Positions 15,747 to 26,057 of a stretch of 64,000 bases of DNA are shown here, in pieces. Position 1 is the stretch's first letter. The number at the start of each line of letters is the position of its first letter. The stretch comes from Wielerella bovis (GTDB lineage Bacteria; Pseudomonadota; Gammaproteobacteria; Burkholderiales; Neisseriaceae). The translations under genes and the position numbers were made by a program. The notes under the pieces are model-generated. The model was given only the letters and a program-made list of their open reading frames with translations. It made no database searches and was not told the DNA's origin. The stretch spans positions 1,116,001-1,180,000 of the forward strand of contig NZ_CP092361.1 in assembly GCF_022354465.1 (NCBI RefSeq). The letters run 5' to 3'.

Positions 15747-18371
15747 ATGATTATGTCTCATCCTAAAATACTGTTTTTATCGGTGTGTCTCATTGGTTTT
15801 CATGCTGCTTATGCAGAATCTGTTACCAATCAGAACAATAATCCAATTAGGGAACAAACCTTGCCAGAAGTCATTGTAAGAGGTAAAAGTAATACTGCTT
15901 TACCCTTTAAACGCGGGCATAAAGCCAGTGATGTAGTGGTTAATGGTGCAGCATTTAAAACGCGTTCTGCTACTTTGGGTAACGCTTTGGCAGAAGAATT
16001 GGGCATACACAGCAATCCATTTGGTGGCGGTGCGAGTGCGCCAATTATTCGTGGACAAGAGGGCGCGCGCATTAAAATTTTGCAAAATGGCTCTGATGTG
16101 GTGGACATGTCTGCCATGTCGCCCGACCACGCTGTAGCGGCGGATACTCTGTTGGCACAACAAGTGGAAGTGGTACGTGGTACGCCCACTTTATTGTATT
16201 CCACCGCCTCGCCCGCAGGCGTGGTGAATGTGGTGGACAAGCGCATTCCCACGCAAATGCCCAAAAACAAAATAGAGGGCGAATGGGCGGCACGCTTGGA
16301 TTCTGCTTCCAAAGAAAAAGCCATCAATTTGGGTTTGACTTTGGGTTTGGGTAATCACGTTGCCGTTCGTGCCGAAGGTTTGGTACGCCAATCGGATAAT
16401 TATCGTGTCCCCGAAGTGAAATTGGGCGAAACGCTGAAATATTTGCCCGATACGCACAATAAATCGCGTGTCGGTACATTGGGGATTTCATGGGTGGGCG
16501 ACAAGGGACATTTGGGTGTGTCCTACAGTCGCCGCCGCGACCACTACGGCATTCCAGGGCATAATCATCAATTGGACAATGGCTCGTTTCACGTTTTCAA
16601 TACCGCCAAAGACCTATGGCAGCCTGAAAGAAAATATTTGTACGCCTATCCACATTTGATGACCGATATGGACATCAGCAATGATTTTCACGATGCCCAC
16701 ACAGGTACAGCGCACGCCCAAAATGGCAAACACAGCCATGATAATCCGTATGGACATCAACACGACCATAGCAGTCAAGGTCCTGTGATAGACATGATTA
16801 GCAAACGTTACGATGTGCGCGGCGAATGGCGACAACCATTCAAAGGCGTGGACAAACTGAAAATGAGTTTGGCGTGGGCAGATTATTACCACGATGAAAA
16901 AGACGATGGCAAAGCCCACTTTGACCACAACACCCCACAATCTCGCATTGAACACATTAAATGGGAACGCGAACGCAATAAAGGTCGTCCTAACTCATTT
17001 TTTGGCAACAAAGGTTTCAATAGTCGTTTGGAAGTCCATCATCAACCATTCAAAGGCTTAAATGGTTTATTGGGTGTGCAATATCAAACGCAAAAAAGTT
17101 ATGCCACACGCCCTGCGCCCAATCCAAATGATTGCGAAGTGGTGCGCAATGAAAATGGCAATATTGAATACACTGACGATAAAAAACAAAAACCACGTCA
17201 GCGTTGCAACAGCTTCGGCGAAAAAGAGGTAAGCCAACGCCGTCCTTTGGTTCACAACACCAATAAGCAATTTGGCGTATTCGCTTTGGAACAATTCAAA
17301 TGGCGCAATTGGACATTTGAAGGCGCAGCGCGTTGGGAAAAACAAAGCATTCCTATTCAATATGATATGGCAGCTTTGGAAAGCTACACACCGCCGAAAG
17401 CCCCCGACACGGCTATCCCCGATTTAAGCACTTATCGCCAAAAAGCCTTATCGTATTCGGGAACAGTATTGTGGGATTTCCACCCTGATTATCGTTTGTC
17501 GTTTACCGCATCGCACAATGAGCGTTTGCCCACGCCAGTGGAGTTGTATTATCACGGCAAACATTTGGCAACCAATTCTTTTGAATACGGCAACCGCGAT
17601 TTACGCAAAGAAAGTTCCAATAATTATGAATTGGGCTTGCGCTACGCTGGCGAACGCTGGGACGCTAAAATCAGTGCCTACCAAAACCGTTTCAAAAATT
17701 ATATTCACAATGAAACCATTTACCGTGAGGGCAATTTGTACATGCGCCGTTATTTGCAATCGCAAGCACGGTTTCATGGTTTAGAGGGCGAATTGGGTTT
17801 TCAAATCAATCCCAATCATAAAATTACAGTATTTGGTGATGTGGTGCGTGGTAAATTGTTCAGGCTGCCTGATATTTATGGCCCGCCGATTACCGAAGAA
17901 TACGAATGCGTAGATGAGTGGGGCGATGAGGATATTTGCACTCGCATGTTGGGTTATGAAATGGTAAAACGTCCCGACCGCAATGCGGCGCGTGTTCCGC
18001 CCGCCCGTTTGGGTTTCCGCTTGAATAATCAATGGAATGAAAACTGGTCTTCTAATTTGTCTTATACGCATGTGTTTAAGCAAAAACGCACATCTGATTC
18101 ATTCTATGTGAAGAAAAAATCGGAAGACGACCCGACCAATGTGTCAGGTAACTCATTGGATATTATCCCGATTCAAGAAGACGCGACCAAAGGTTATCAT
18201 TTGTTGAACGCGGGCGTGAGTTACCACAAACATGCTGGCAAACTGGATTACACGCTGACTTTGCAAGCCAATAATTTATTGAATCAGAAGATTTATTCGC
18301 ACACATCGTATCTGCCGTATGTGCCACAAATGGGGCGTAATGTGCAAATCGGTGTGAATGTGAATTTTTAA
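15747..18371 (+). CDS. znuD: TonB-dependent zinc receptor ZnuD
   Basis: 874 aa; the ATG at 15747 or the one at 15753 are equally plausible. Signal peptide ending in AAYA. TonB-box-like LPEVIVRG at about 39-46. A plug domain with PIIRGQEGARIKILQNG and VEVVRGTPTLLYSTASPAGVVNVV precedes a 22-strand-type barrel ending in Phe. The His/Asp-rich loop at about residues 314-345 (HAHTGTAH-type clusters, YGHQHDHS) is the hallmark of ZnuD (TdfJ), which captures zinc at the cell surface. A second acidic loop with a Cys pair lies near residue 717. The Zur box and promoter just upstream fit zinc control. Two further His-poor long loops may be antigenic. Confidence 0.93.
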   Translation: MIMSHPKILFLSVCLIGFHAAYAESVTNQNNNPIREQTLPEVIVRGKSNTALPFKRGHKASDVVVNGAAFKTRSATLGNALAEELGIHSNPFGGGASAPIIRGQEGARIKILQNGSDVVDMSAMSPDHAVAADTLLAQQVEVVRGTPTLLYSTASPAGVVNVVDKRIPTQMPKNKIEGEWAARLDSASKEKAINLGLTLGLGNHVAVRAEGLVRQSDNYRVPEVKLGETLKYLPDTHNKSRVGTLGISWVGDKGHLGVSYSRRRDHYGIPGHNHQLDNGSFHVFNTAKDLWQPERKYLYAYPHLMTDMDISNDFHDAHTGTAHAQNGKHSHDNPYGHQHDHSSQGPVIDMISKRYDVRGEWRQPFKGVDKLKMSLAWADYYHDEKDDGKAHFDHNTPQSRIEHIKWERERNKGRPNSFFGNKGFNSRLEVHHQPFKGLNGLLGVQYQTQKSYATRPAPNPNDCEVVRNENGNIEYTDDKKQKPRQRCNSFGEKEVSQRRPLVHNTNKQFGVFALEQFKWRNWTFEGAARWEKQSIPIQYDMAALESYTPPKAPDTAIPDLSTYRQKALSYSGTVLWDFHPDYRLSFTASHNERLPTPVELYYHGKHLATNSFEYGNRDLRKESSNNYELGLRYAGERWDAKISAYQNRFKNYIHNETIYREGNLYMRRYLQSQARFHGLEGELGFQINPNHKITVFGDVVRGKLFRLPDIYGPPITEEYECVDEWGDEDICTRMLGYEMVKRPDRNAARVPPARLGFRLNNQWNENWSSNLSYTHVFKQKRTSDSFYVKKKSEDDPTNVSGNSLDIIPIQEDATKGYHLLNAGVSYHKHAGKLDYTLTLQANNLLNQKIYSHTSYLPYVPQMGRNVQIGVNVNF

Positions 18372-18389
18372 TGAAAGATTGGAGCTAAA

Positions 18390-18496
18390 TATAGTGAAGT
18401 AAAATAAGAAAGATGCAAGGCGCCCACGCCCGCCGTGTACAAATAGTACATAAGGGCGTGGGCAACGAAGCAGATTTCTTATTTTAATTTACTATA
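18390..18496. mobile_element. 107-bp Correia-like element
   Basis: Ends TATAGTGAAGTAAAATAAG and the inverted counterpart TTATTTTAATTTACTATA, imperfect. The core has CGCCGTGTAC and AATAGTACATAAGGG. The inner arms CCACGCCC/GGGCGTGG differ from other copies but still pair. It lies 18 bp after the znuD stop. Confidence 0.85.
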
Positions 18497-18577
18497 TATA
18501 GTAGCGATGTCGTTCACAGTCGGATTCTTGAACCCGATAAATGTGTGAATTTTGATACGAATCTTTCCGTAGCATAT

Positions 18578-18623
18578 AAAAGGCAGCCTGAAAACATATC
18601 TTTATATTTTCAGGCTGCCTTTT
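18578..18623 (+). terminator. Inverted DUS pair, likely terminator after znuD
   Basis: 17-bp perfect stem (AAAAGGCAGCCTGAAAA and complement) with a 12-nt loop, ending in TTTT. Confidence 0.75.
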
Positions 18624-18869
18624 GCAATTATTTGAAATCAAAATATCATATTTAATAATTTTTTGTCTTGAGTTCGTTTTATTAAAAATTCTGTTGTGGT
18701 AAAACAACAAAAAATAATCCTTATTTGAACTAAATAATTTATTTTCAATAGGTTATATTTGATTAGAAGGAGTGAGGTGTTTGGAAAAATATGGTTTTTA
18801 CAATAACATAGCTTTAATTATACTTTTCTTAACACTTCAACCCATCTGTCTTAATCAAGGAGCAAAATC

Positions 18870-20120
18870 ATGACCCTCAAATTACTTTCTCGTGTGTGTG
18901 CTATAGCAATGTTAGCGTGCGCTGGAAATGCTTATGCAGAAGTCGCTTGTTCACACAGTTATGGTATTCAAACTTCGGTTAATGGTGTGGCAGGGCAAAT
19001 GTATTGCAGTTCCAATGCCAATGATTTTATTGATTATGTGAAAAATTTGAAAAATACCCATGAAGATTATACAACTACATCGGCTGCGGATGTGGTTGGG
19101 CGATTTAATGATGTGGACATCACATTGTCCTATGATGCCAATTCCAATAAATTAACATTTAATGCGCCTGAAATTGGCGTGGAAGGTAAAACATTTGAGG
19201 GTGCAACACGGAGTAAATCGCAAGATGAGTTTGAGGACTGGTTGAAAAAAAGTGGTGTGATTGGTGAAATTTTGCGCTATCAAGCAAAACATTCGGCTAC
19301 GAGTGCGATTACAGGGGCTGGCGGTTTAATGCCAACTTTATCTGAAACCGATTACAACACGGGTATGTCGGATACTTCTAATATCAGTAATGCAACGAAT
19401 ACGATTACCACCAATTCTGGTAATGTGTTGGGCATCGGGGCATCATTTGGCTCATACTCTGTTGATGGTAGTGCGGACAAAGTAGAAACCATGACGCTGC
19501 CATTGTCTTATACCAATAAATTAGATAAAAATCCCAATCATCAAATGATTTTTACTTTGCCTGTGAGCATGTATAAAGTCGGGAAATCCAAAGGTTATCA
19601 TGTGGGTTTGGGTATGGCGTATCGCTATCCTGTTACCGAACGCTGGACATTGACTCCTGGTGTGCGTTATTCCATCACAGGTTCTGCTGATCGCGCGACA
19701 GTTGCATCGGTAATGAGCGGTACTTTGATGAGCACTTACACTTTGCCCGTGGTAAATGATAAATTGGATTTAACCATTGGTAATATGGTGGGCTATTACA
19801 AAACGGGTAAATTTAAAGCAGGCGATTATTCTTTTGACCCTAACATCAAACAAACTATGTTGCGCAATGGTTTAATGTTATCGCAACCAATTATGGTAAA
19901 AGGGAAAAAATTAGCGATTGAATACTCTGCCATTGATACGCGTTATGTAGGCAGCGAAAAACCGTTTATGAAAAATATGCAAGAATATGGTGTAACACTT
20001 GGTTTTCACCGTGATGCGGTGGCGGAAAATAGCAAATTGTCTGCTTTGCGCGCAGGGATAACTTATACCAATGCCAAAGGTGCTAATGGCGTAGGTTTTA
20101 ATTTTGGTTATTGGTTCTAA
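18870..20120 (+). CDS. Outer-membrane beta-barrel protein, unknown function
   Basis: 416 aa. The signal peptide ends at NAYA; AAGGAG lies before the ATG. An N-terminal region with a Cys pair (about residues 28 and 48) and a Ser/Thr/Asn-rich segment leads into alternating beta strands from about residue 185 (GNVLGIGASFGSYSV) to the C-terminal NFGYWF. The final aromatic is the BAM recognition signal of outer-membrane barrels. No named family was recognised. It looks like a 10-14-strand barrel with a soluble N-terminal domain; autotransporter or porin-like roles are both possible. It has its own upstream gap and is followed by a bidirectional terminator. Confidence 0.75.
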   Translation: MTLKLLSRVCAIAMLACAGNAYAEVACSHSYGIQTSVNGVAGQMYCSSNANDFIDYVKNLKNTHEDYTTTSAADVVGRFNDVDITLSYDANSNKLTFNAPEIGVEGKTFEGATRSKSQDEFEDWLKKSGVIGEILRYQAKHSATSAITGAGGLMPTLSETDYNTGMSDTSNISNATNTITTNSGNVLGIGASFGSYSVDGSADKVETMTLPLSYTNKLDKNPNHQMIFTLPVSMYKVGKSKGYHVGLGMAYRYPVTERWTLTPGVRYSITGSADRATVASVMSGTLMSTYTLPVVNDKLDLTIGNMVGYYKTGKFKAGDYSFDPNIKQTMLRNGLMLSQPIMVKGKKLAIEYSAIDTRYVGSEKPFMKNMQEYGVTLGFHRDAVAENSKLSALRAGITYTNAKGANGVGFNFGYWF

Positions 20121-20356
20121 TTGATTGATAGCATTTCTGTAAAACAGAAATAGATTAGATATTAAATTCAATAATTTAACCTACTTATCTTTTCTGGCTG
20201 CCTTAAATGAATTTGTTGTGAAATAAAATTAGGCAGCCTGAAACCTTTGCAAAATCTAAAACGGTTAGGTCGGATTTTTGAATCCAATATTTTTCATATT
20301 TGATAAATATTTGTTTTTAAATTGAATTCACTATATTATTGTTGTTTCATCGTTAA

Positions 20357-20397
20357 AGGCAGCCTGAAAACACATTTAATTTGTTTTCAGGCTGCCT
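20357..20397. terminator. Bidirectional DUS terminator between barrel gene and galK
   Basis: 15-bp arms AGGCAGCCTGAAAAC and complement, placed between two convergent genes. Confidence 0.7.
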
Positions 20398-20402
20398 CAT
20401 AT

Positions 20403-21548
20403 TTATTTAATTACACTTACCCCTTGACGCGGTTTGCACACAAAAACTTCTTCGGTCAAACCTGTTCGCGCGTGATAATGTTTCGCCACATGCGCTTTCA
20501 CATTTTCTACTTCTTCATGTGGAACAAGTGCCACAATGCAACCACCAAAACCACCGCCCGTCATGCGTACGCCACCGCGTTCGCCAATCACTTCGCCCAC
20601 CAATTCCACCAAAGTATCCACCGCAGGATGCGTGATTTCAAATTCATCGCGCATACCGATATGGCTTTCCGCCATCAGCTTGCTCAATGCAGCGATGTCA
20701 TTGCGTTTCATTGCGTCCGCCGCATCCAAAGTGCGTTGATTTTCCTGAACAATATAGCGACCACGTTTCGCTGCCAACGCATCTAAACCTGTTTTGCCCA
20801 CATCAAATTGCGCCAAAGTAACATCGCGCAAGGCTTTCACGCCAAAATGTTTGGCAGCGGTTTCACATTGTTCACGGCGCGTATTGTATTCGCTGCCGAC
20901 CAAGCCACGTTTGACATGGCTGTGAATAATCATAATGCTTAAACTATCAGGAATGCTGACGGTTTGGGCGGTCAATTCGCGGCAATCAATCAAGACTGCG
21001 TGTCCTTCTTCGCCGCGTGCGCTGGTTAATTGGTCCATAATGCCACAGTTGCAACCCACAAAACGATTTTCGGCAAATTGTCCCAACAGCGCAATTTCAG
21101 TTTCATCTATTGGTAGCGAAAATGCAGTTTGCAAGGCTTTACCCACGCCGACTTCTAATGCGGCAGATGAACTCAATCCCGCGCCTTGTGGCACATTGCC
21201 ACTCACGGCAATATCCACGCCTTCAGGCAGCCTGAAACCATTGCGTTCTGCAAATGCCCAAATCACGCCGCGAATATAATTTGCCCATTGTTTATCGCTG
21301 TGGACAATGTCGCCGTGAATGCTAAATTCATCGCGTTCATTATAATCCGCAGCGAATACACGCACGGTGTCGCTGCCATTTTTGCCAATGGCGACATGGG
21401 TGGCAAAGTCAATCGCGCAGGGCAACACAAAACCATCGTTGTAATCGGTATGCTCGCCAATCAAATTGACCCGACCAGGGGCGCGAATTAAATGGTCGGC
21501 TTGTGCGTTAAATTGTTGCGTAAATAATTCAGTTAATGATTGAGACAT
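20403..21548 (-). CDS. galK: Galactokinase
   Basis: 381 aa, typical length. GHMP kinase phosphorylating galactose to galactose-1-P, second gene of a galT-galK unit. Motifs: GRVNLIGEHTDYNDGFVLP (galactokinase signature), the ATP-binding PQGAGLSSSAALEV and the C-terminal RMTGGGFGGCIVALV. 113 bp separate it from galT, filled by DUS copies. The Leloir partners galE and galM are not in this window. Confidence 0.96.
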   Translation of the reverse strand: MSQSLTELFTQQFNAQADHLIRAPGRVNLIGEHTDYNDGFVLPCAIDFATHVAIGKNGSDTVRVFAADYNERDEFSIHGDIVHSDKQWANYIRGVIWAFAERNGFRLPEGVDIAVSGNVPQGAGLSSSAALEVGVGKALQTAFSLPIDETEIALLGQFAENRFVGCNCGIMDQLTSARGEEGHAVLIDCRELTAQTVSIPDSLSIMIIHSHVKRGLVGSEYNTRREQCETAAKHFGVKALRDVTLAQFDVGKTGLDALAAKRGRYIVQENQRTLDAADAMKRNDIAALSKLMAESHIGMRDEFEITHPAVDTLVELVGEVIGERGGVRMTGGGFGGCIVALVPHEEVENVKAHVAKHYHARTGLTEEVFVCKPRQGVSVIK

Positions 21549-21661
21549 AATGGTTTCCTTTGTTATTCAAAAAATTGGATTTTCAGGCTGCCTGAAAAAT
21601 GATTTATTATATTTTCAGGCTGCTTTTTAAACATGTTAAATAAAAAGGCAGCCTGAAAAAT

Positions 21662-22696
21662 TTATTGCTGTTTGTAATGAATATCCGACAACGCCGCCAA
21701 ACGTTCCGCCGCCTGTTCCGCCGTCAAATCACGCTGCGTTTCCGCCAACATTTCGTAGCCCACCATAAATTTACGCACCGTTGCCGAGCGCAAAAGAGGC
21801 GGATAAAAATGTGCGTGTAATTGCCATTCTGGATGATTTTCACCATCAAACGGCGCACCGTGCCAGCCCATAGAATAAGGGAAACTGGTTTCAAATAAAT
21901 TGTCATATTTGGTGGTTAATTGCTTCAAGGCTAACGCCAAATCCGCTCGTTGTGTGTCCGACAATGCCGTGATGCGTTGCACCGCCACTTTCGGCAACAG
22001 CAGAGTTTCAAATGGCCACGCCGCCCAATACGGCACAACCGCCAACCAAAATTCTGTTTCTACCACTATCCGCTCACGGCGCGATAATTCTTCTGCCACA
22101 TAATCCGCCAACAATGCCCGACCATATTGGGCAAAATATTTTTGTTGCGCCATATGCGCTTTGGCAGGTAAATCAGGCAAAAAATCGCTCGCCCAAATCT
22201 GACCATGTGGATGCGGATTGGAACATCCCATTACTGCGCCTTTATTTTCAAAAATTTGTACCCATTGATATTGCTTGCCTAACTCGGTTGCTTGCGTTTG
22301 CCATGTTGCAATCACACGCTCAATTTCAGGCAGCGACAATTCAGGCAGCGTTTTACTATGGTCGGGCGAAAAACAAATCACACGACTGACACCGCGCACG
22401 CTTTCACTTTGAAAAAGTGGATTACTGTGGTCGCTGAATGCAGGTGTATCAGGTAATAGAGCAGAAAAATCGTTTGTAAAAACAAAAGGTTCAGTATAAT
22501 TTGGATTGGTTTCGCCTGTAATGCGTTGATTATTGGGGCAAAGATAACAACTGGGGTCGTATGATGGTTTTTGTTCTATATCATTTTTCTCTTGCTGCCC
22601 CTGCCAAGGACGTTTGGCACGATGCGGAGAAACCAGAATCCATTGTTCTGTTAATGGATTGTAACGGCGATGTGGATGGTCGGTCGGCGAAAACAT
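21662..22696 (-). CDS. galT: Galactose-1-phosphate uridylyltransferase
   Basis: 344 aa, class I GalT. It exchanges UMP between UDP-glucose and galactose-1-P. Motifs: [16 protein letters not shown] at the N-terminus, a zinc-type CYLCPNN, and the catalytic [10 protein letters not shown] whose second His carries the UMP. First gene of galTK, divergent from mglBAC across a 384-bp gap. Confidence 0.96.
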   Translation of the reverse strand: MFSPTDHPHRRYNPLTEQWILVSPHRAKRPWQGQQEKNDIEQKPSYDPSCYLCPNNQRITGETNPNYTEPFVFTNDFSALLPDTPAFSDHSNPLFQSESVRGVSRVICFSPDHSKTLPELSLPEIERVIATWQTQATELGKQYQWVQIFENKGAVMGCSNPHPHGQIWASDFLPDLPAKAHMAQQKYFAQYGRALLADYVAEELSRRERIVVETEFWLAVVPYWAAWPFETLLLPKVAVQRITALSDTQRADLALALKQLTTKYDNLFETSFPYSMGWHGAPFDGENHPEWQLHAHFYPPLLRSATVRKFMVGYEMLAETQRDLTAEQAAERLAALSDIHYKQQ

Positions 22697-23080
22697 GGTT
22701 TTTTCCTTGTTCAGTTTTCTGTAATGAAATGAAACTAAAATAGACTATTTTAGTCTTTTCAGGCTGCCTGAAAAGAAAATTTTTATTTATTTATGTTAAG
22801 AACGTAATTTATTAGAAAGTTATGCAAATATGAAAATAAGAAAAATGGAAAAAATATAGCGTATTATTGTAAAAAATGAAGATATTTTTAAGAAATTTTA
22901 TATTTAAATTCAAATATTTTATCTTTTAAAGGCCGGGATATGATTTACAAATAAATAAATTTATTTCAAACTTCGTACTAGCTGTAATTGTTTGTAATTT
23001 AAGTTTGTGTGTACGCGTTGTTGTTTTTTGTAAATTTACAACACTTCGCGTGCCCGTTCTAATTTTTCAGGAGATATTTC
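22697..23080. promoter_or_regulatory. Divergent control region of galTK and mglBAC
   Basis: 384 bp, very AT-rich apart from a palindromic DUS near 22760. Both operons must be driven from here. A perfect 14-bp palindrome TTGTAAATTTACAA (23028-23041) lies about 40 bp before mglB and is the best operator candidate. A weaker AAATAAATTTATTT palindrome lies near 22951. No convincing -35/-10 pair could be singled out. Confidence 0.5.
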
Positions 23081-24127
23081 ATGAAATTCCAAAAAACTTT
23101 GTTGGTTTCTGCAATGTTGTTGGGTCTTGCGGCATGCGGCGGTGAAAAAGCTGCAGCACCAGCAGCTTCTGGTGCAACGGGTGCCGCACCTGCTGGCGAG
23201 GTCGTTAAAGTCGGCGTAACCATTTACAAATACGATGATAACTTTATGTCTTTGATGCGCAAAGCATTGGAAAATGAGGCGGCTACACACAAGACAGCAG
23301 AATTGTTGTTAAATGATTCACAAAACAGCCAATCTACCCAAAATGACCAAGTAGATATTTTGATTTCCAAAGGCGTGAAAGTATTGGCAATTAACTTGGT
23401 TGACCCTTCTGCGGCACCGACTATTATCAGCAAAGCACAAGCGGCTGGTATTCCTGTGATTTTCTTTAACAAAGACCCTGGTGAAGAAGCGTTGAAAACT
23501 TACGACAAAGCATTCTTTGTGGGTACGAATCCACAACAATCTGGCGAAATTCAAGGACAATTAATTGGTGCAGGTTGGCAGGCCCATTCTGAATGGGATT
23601 TGAATAAAGACGGCGTGATTGATTATGTGCTGTTAAAAGGTGAGCCTGGTCATCCTGATGCGGAAGCACGTACCAAATTTGTGGTTGAAAAATTGACGGC
23701 TGATGGTTTGAAAGTAAATCAATTACAGCTAGATACAGGTATGTGGGATGCTGCTAAAGCCAAAGATATTATGCAAGCATGGTTAGCAGGTCCAACAGGT
23801 AAACAAATTGAAGTGGTCATTTCCAACAATGATGCGATGGCAATGGGTGCGGTAGAAGCCATGAAAGCACATGGTACCGTATTGCCAACATTTGGTGTAG
23901 ATGCTTTGCCAGAAGCCTTGCAAATGGTTAAAGCTGATACTTTGGCTGGTACGGTATTGAATGATGGCGAAGGTCAAGCCAAAGCGGTTTATGCGTTGGC
24001 TGTGGATTTGGCAAATGGCAAAGACCCTAAACAAAATGCTGATTTGAAATTGGAAGCCAACAATAATATTCGTGTGCCATATGTGGGCGTGGATAAAAAT
24101 AATCTGGCGCAATTCTTGAAAGAATAA
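23081..24127 (+). CDS. mglB: Galactose/glucose ABC transporter substrate-binding lipoprotein
   Basis: 348 aa, periplasmic-binding family 1. Unlike E. coli MglB it carries a lipobox (LAAC, Cys 19), followed by an Ala/Gly linker and the mature fold from [16 protein letters not shown]. The EF-hand-like calcium loop [19 protein letters not shown] of MglB is present. It delivers galactose or glucose to MglA-MglC. AGGAGA lies before the ATG. An inverted DUS pair follows the gene and may lower read-through into mglA. Confidence 0.93.
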   Translation: MKFQKTLLVSAMLLGLAACGGEKAAAPAASGATGAAPAGEVVKVGVTIYKYDDNFMSLMRKALENEAATHKTAELLLNDSQNSQSTQNDQVDILISKGVKVLAINLVDPSAAPTIISKAQAAGIPVIFFNKDPGEEALKTYDKAFFVGTNPQQSGEIQGQLIGAGWQAHSEWDLNKDGVIDYVLLKGEPGHPDAEARTKFVVEKLTADGLKVNQLQLDTGMWDAAKAKDIMQAWLAGPTGKQIEVVISNNDAMAMGAVEAMKAHGTVLPTFGVDALPEALQMVKADTLAGTVLNDGEGQAKAVYALAVDLANGKDPKQNADLKLEANNNIRVPYVGVDKNNLAQFLKE

Positions 24128-24138
24128 TGTAGCCAATG

Positions 24139-24188
24139 TTTTCAGGCTGCCTATTTGTAGTAAAAATAAATAAAAGGCAGCCTGAAAA
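24139..24188 (+). terminator. Inverted DUS pair between mglB and mglA (possible attenuator)
   Basis: TTTTCAGGCTGCCT (24139-24152) pairs with AGGCAGCCTGAAAA (24175-24188) across a 22-nt loop. Partial termination here would keep the binding protein in excess, as is common for ABC importers. Confidence 0.5.
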
Positions 24189-24286
24189 ATCGTCTGGCTG
24201 ATGTTAGAAAGTCGCTTGTCGGCTATTTTCAGTAACCGACTGGAATTTTGTTTCTAGTCGGTTTTCGTACATAAAAGGAACAGAAA

Positions 24287-25807
24287 ATGACCGCTTCACA
24301 ACACACAGAACAAGAATCATCTGTTTTATTGACCATGACCGATGTTCACAAAGCCTTCCCTGGTGTGAAAGCGTTGGATGGCGTAAATTTAACCGTTAAA
24401 TCGCATTCAGTTCATGCGTTAATGGGCGAAAATGGTGCGGGAAAATCTACTTTGCTTAAATGTTTATTTGGGATTTATGCCAAAGATTCAGGCAGCATTC
24501 AGTTTTTGGGTAAAGAAGTAGATTTTCAAACTACCAAAGAAGCTTTGGAAAATGGTATTTCTATGGTACATCAAGAGCTTAACTTGGTAAAACAACTCAG
24601 CGTTATGGATAATTTGTGGCTAGGACGTTACCCAAGAAAAGGCTTATTTGTTGACCACAAAAAAATGTACGCTGATACCAAAGCTATTTTTGATGAGCTG
24701 GATATTCATATTGACCCCAAAGAAAAAGTATCTAAATTATCCGTATCCGATATGCAAATGATTGAAATTGCAAAAGCATTTTCATACGATGCCAAAGTCG
24801 TGATTATGGACGAGCCAACATCTTCCTTATCAGAAAAAGAAGTGGCGCACTTGTTTACCATTATTGACAAACTCAAACAACGTGGCTGCGGCATCATTTA
24901 TATTTCACACAAAATGGAAGAAATTTTCAAAATTTGTGATGAAATTACCATTTTGCGCGATGGCAAATGGATTGATACGGTTGAAGTTGCCAAAACCAAT
25001 ATGGATGAATTGGTTGCCAAAATGGTGGGGCGCAGCTTGACACAGCGTTTCCCTAAAAAAGACAACGTGCCACATGAAATTATTTTGGAGGTCAAAAATT
25101 TAACCGCGAAAAATCAACCTTCTATTCAAGATGTGAGTTTTGAATTGCGCAAAGGTGAAGTATTGGGCATCGGTGGTTTGGTTGGTGCAAAACGTACCGA
25201 TATTGTGGAAACCTTGTTTGGCATTCGTGAAATGTTGAGTGGTGAAGTGATTGTGCATGGTAAACCTGTCAGCAATCCATCTCCTGTTGAAGCAATTAAA
25301 AATGGTTTTGCTTTGGTTACTGAAGAACGCCGTGCCACAGGGATTTTTGGTGGTTTGGACATCAGTTTCAATTCTCTGATTTCCAATATGCGTGGTTACG
25401 AAAAAATTGGTTTTTTGAGCAACAAAAAAATGAAAGATGACACGCAATGGGTCATTGATTCCATGCGTGTCAAAACACCCAGTCAGAAAACACGCATTGG
25501 GTCATTATCGGGTGGCAATCAACAGAAAGTGATTTTGGGACGTTGGTTGCTTACAGGACCTGAAATTTTGATGTTGGATGAGCCCACACGCGGTATTGAT
25601 ATTGGCGCAAAATTTGAAATTTATCAATTAATCATTGATTTGGCCAAGCGTGATAAAGCTGTGATTATGATTTCATCAGAAATGCCCGAATTGCTTGGTG
25701 TAACCGACCGAATTTTGGTAATGAGTGCAGGGCGCGTAGCAGGGATTGTGGAAACAGCTAAAACCACGCAAGAAGAAATTTTGCAATTATCGGCAAAATA
25801 TTTATAA
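24287..25807 (+). CDS. mglA: Galactose/methyl galactoside ABC transporter ATP-binding protein
   Basis: 506 aa with two fused ATPase domains as in all sugar-CUT2 importers. The first domain has Walker [10 protein letters not shown], signature [14 protein letters not shown] and Walker [12 protein letters not shown]. The second has a degenerate Walker A (GLVGAKRTD), signature [14 protein letters not shown] and Walker [13 protein letters not shown]. It energises galactose import with MglC. GGAACAG precedes the ATG. Confidence 0.96.
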   Translation: MTASQHTEQESSVLLTMTDVHKAFPGVKALDGVNLTVKSHSVHALMGENGAGKSTLLKCLFGIYAKDSGSIQFLGKEVDFQTTKEALENGISMVHQELNLVKQLSVMDNLWLGRYPRKGLFVDHKKMYADTKAIFDELDIHIDPKEKVSKLSVSDMQMIEIAKAFSYDAKVVIMDEPTSSLSEKEVAHLFTIIDKLKQRGCGIIYISHKMEEIFKICDEITILRDGKWIDTVEVAKTNMDELVAKMVGRSLTQRFPKKDNVPHEIILEVKNLTAKNQPSIQDVSFELRKGEVLGIGGLVGAKRTDIVETLFGIREMLSGEVIVHGKPVSNPSPVEAIKNGFALVTEERRATGIFGGLDISFNSLISNMRGYEKIGFLSNKKMKDDTQWVIDSMRVKTPSQKTRIGSLSGGNQQKVILGRWLLTGPEILMLDEPTRGIDIGAKFEIYQLIIDLAKRDKAVIMISSEMPELLGVTDRILVMSAGRVAGIVETAKTTQEEILQLSAKYL

Positions 25808-25842
25808 ACACATTTTCAGGCTGCCTATCCAGCGAAATAAAG

Positions 25843-26010
25843 TAAGAACCTGTGTTCATAATCCTAATAGCTTGCTTTTATCGCCACTTCATGCGCCTAC
25901 TGCGTTGGCTTTCCACGCCAATATTTCAATATTGGCATGAAAAGTCGCCTTGTATTCGCATGAATTGGCAATAAAATCAAACCATCAATCTTACGAACAC
26001 AGGTTCTAAA
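25843..26010. mobile_element. 168-bp repeat element between mglA and mglC
   Basis: Inverted ends AGAACCTGTGTTC / GAACACAGGTTCT enclose a body matching 1823-1990. The A-to-G change in the left end has its partner change in the right end. It sits inside what should be one operon, so mglC transcripts would carry it as a hairpin. Confidence 0.88.
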
Positions 26011-26057
26011 AGGCAGCCTGAAAAACACAAAGTCTTTCAATTCAGAGGATTATAAAA

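Noticed and set aside
18770..18810. Mini-ORF (GTG start after AAGGAG, nine codons) upstream of the outer-membrane barrel gene
   Set aside because: Good ribosome site but no regulatory codon run and no terminator next to it; too little to call a leader peptide.
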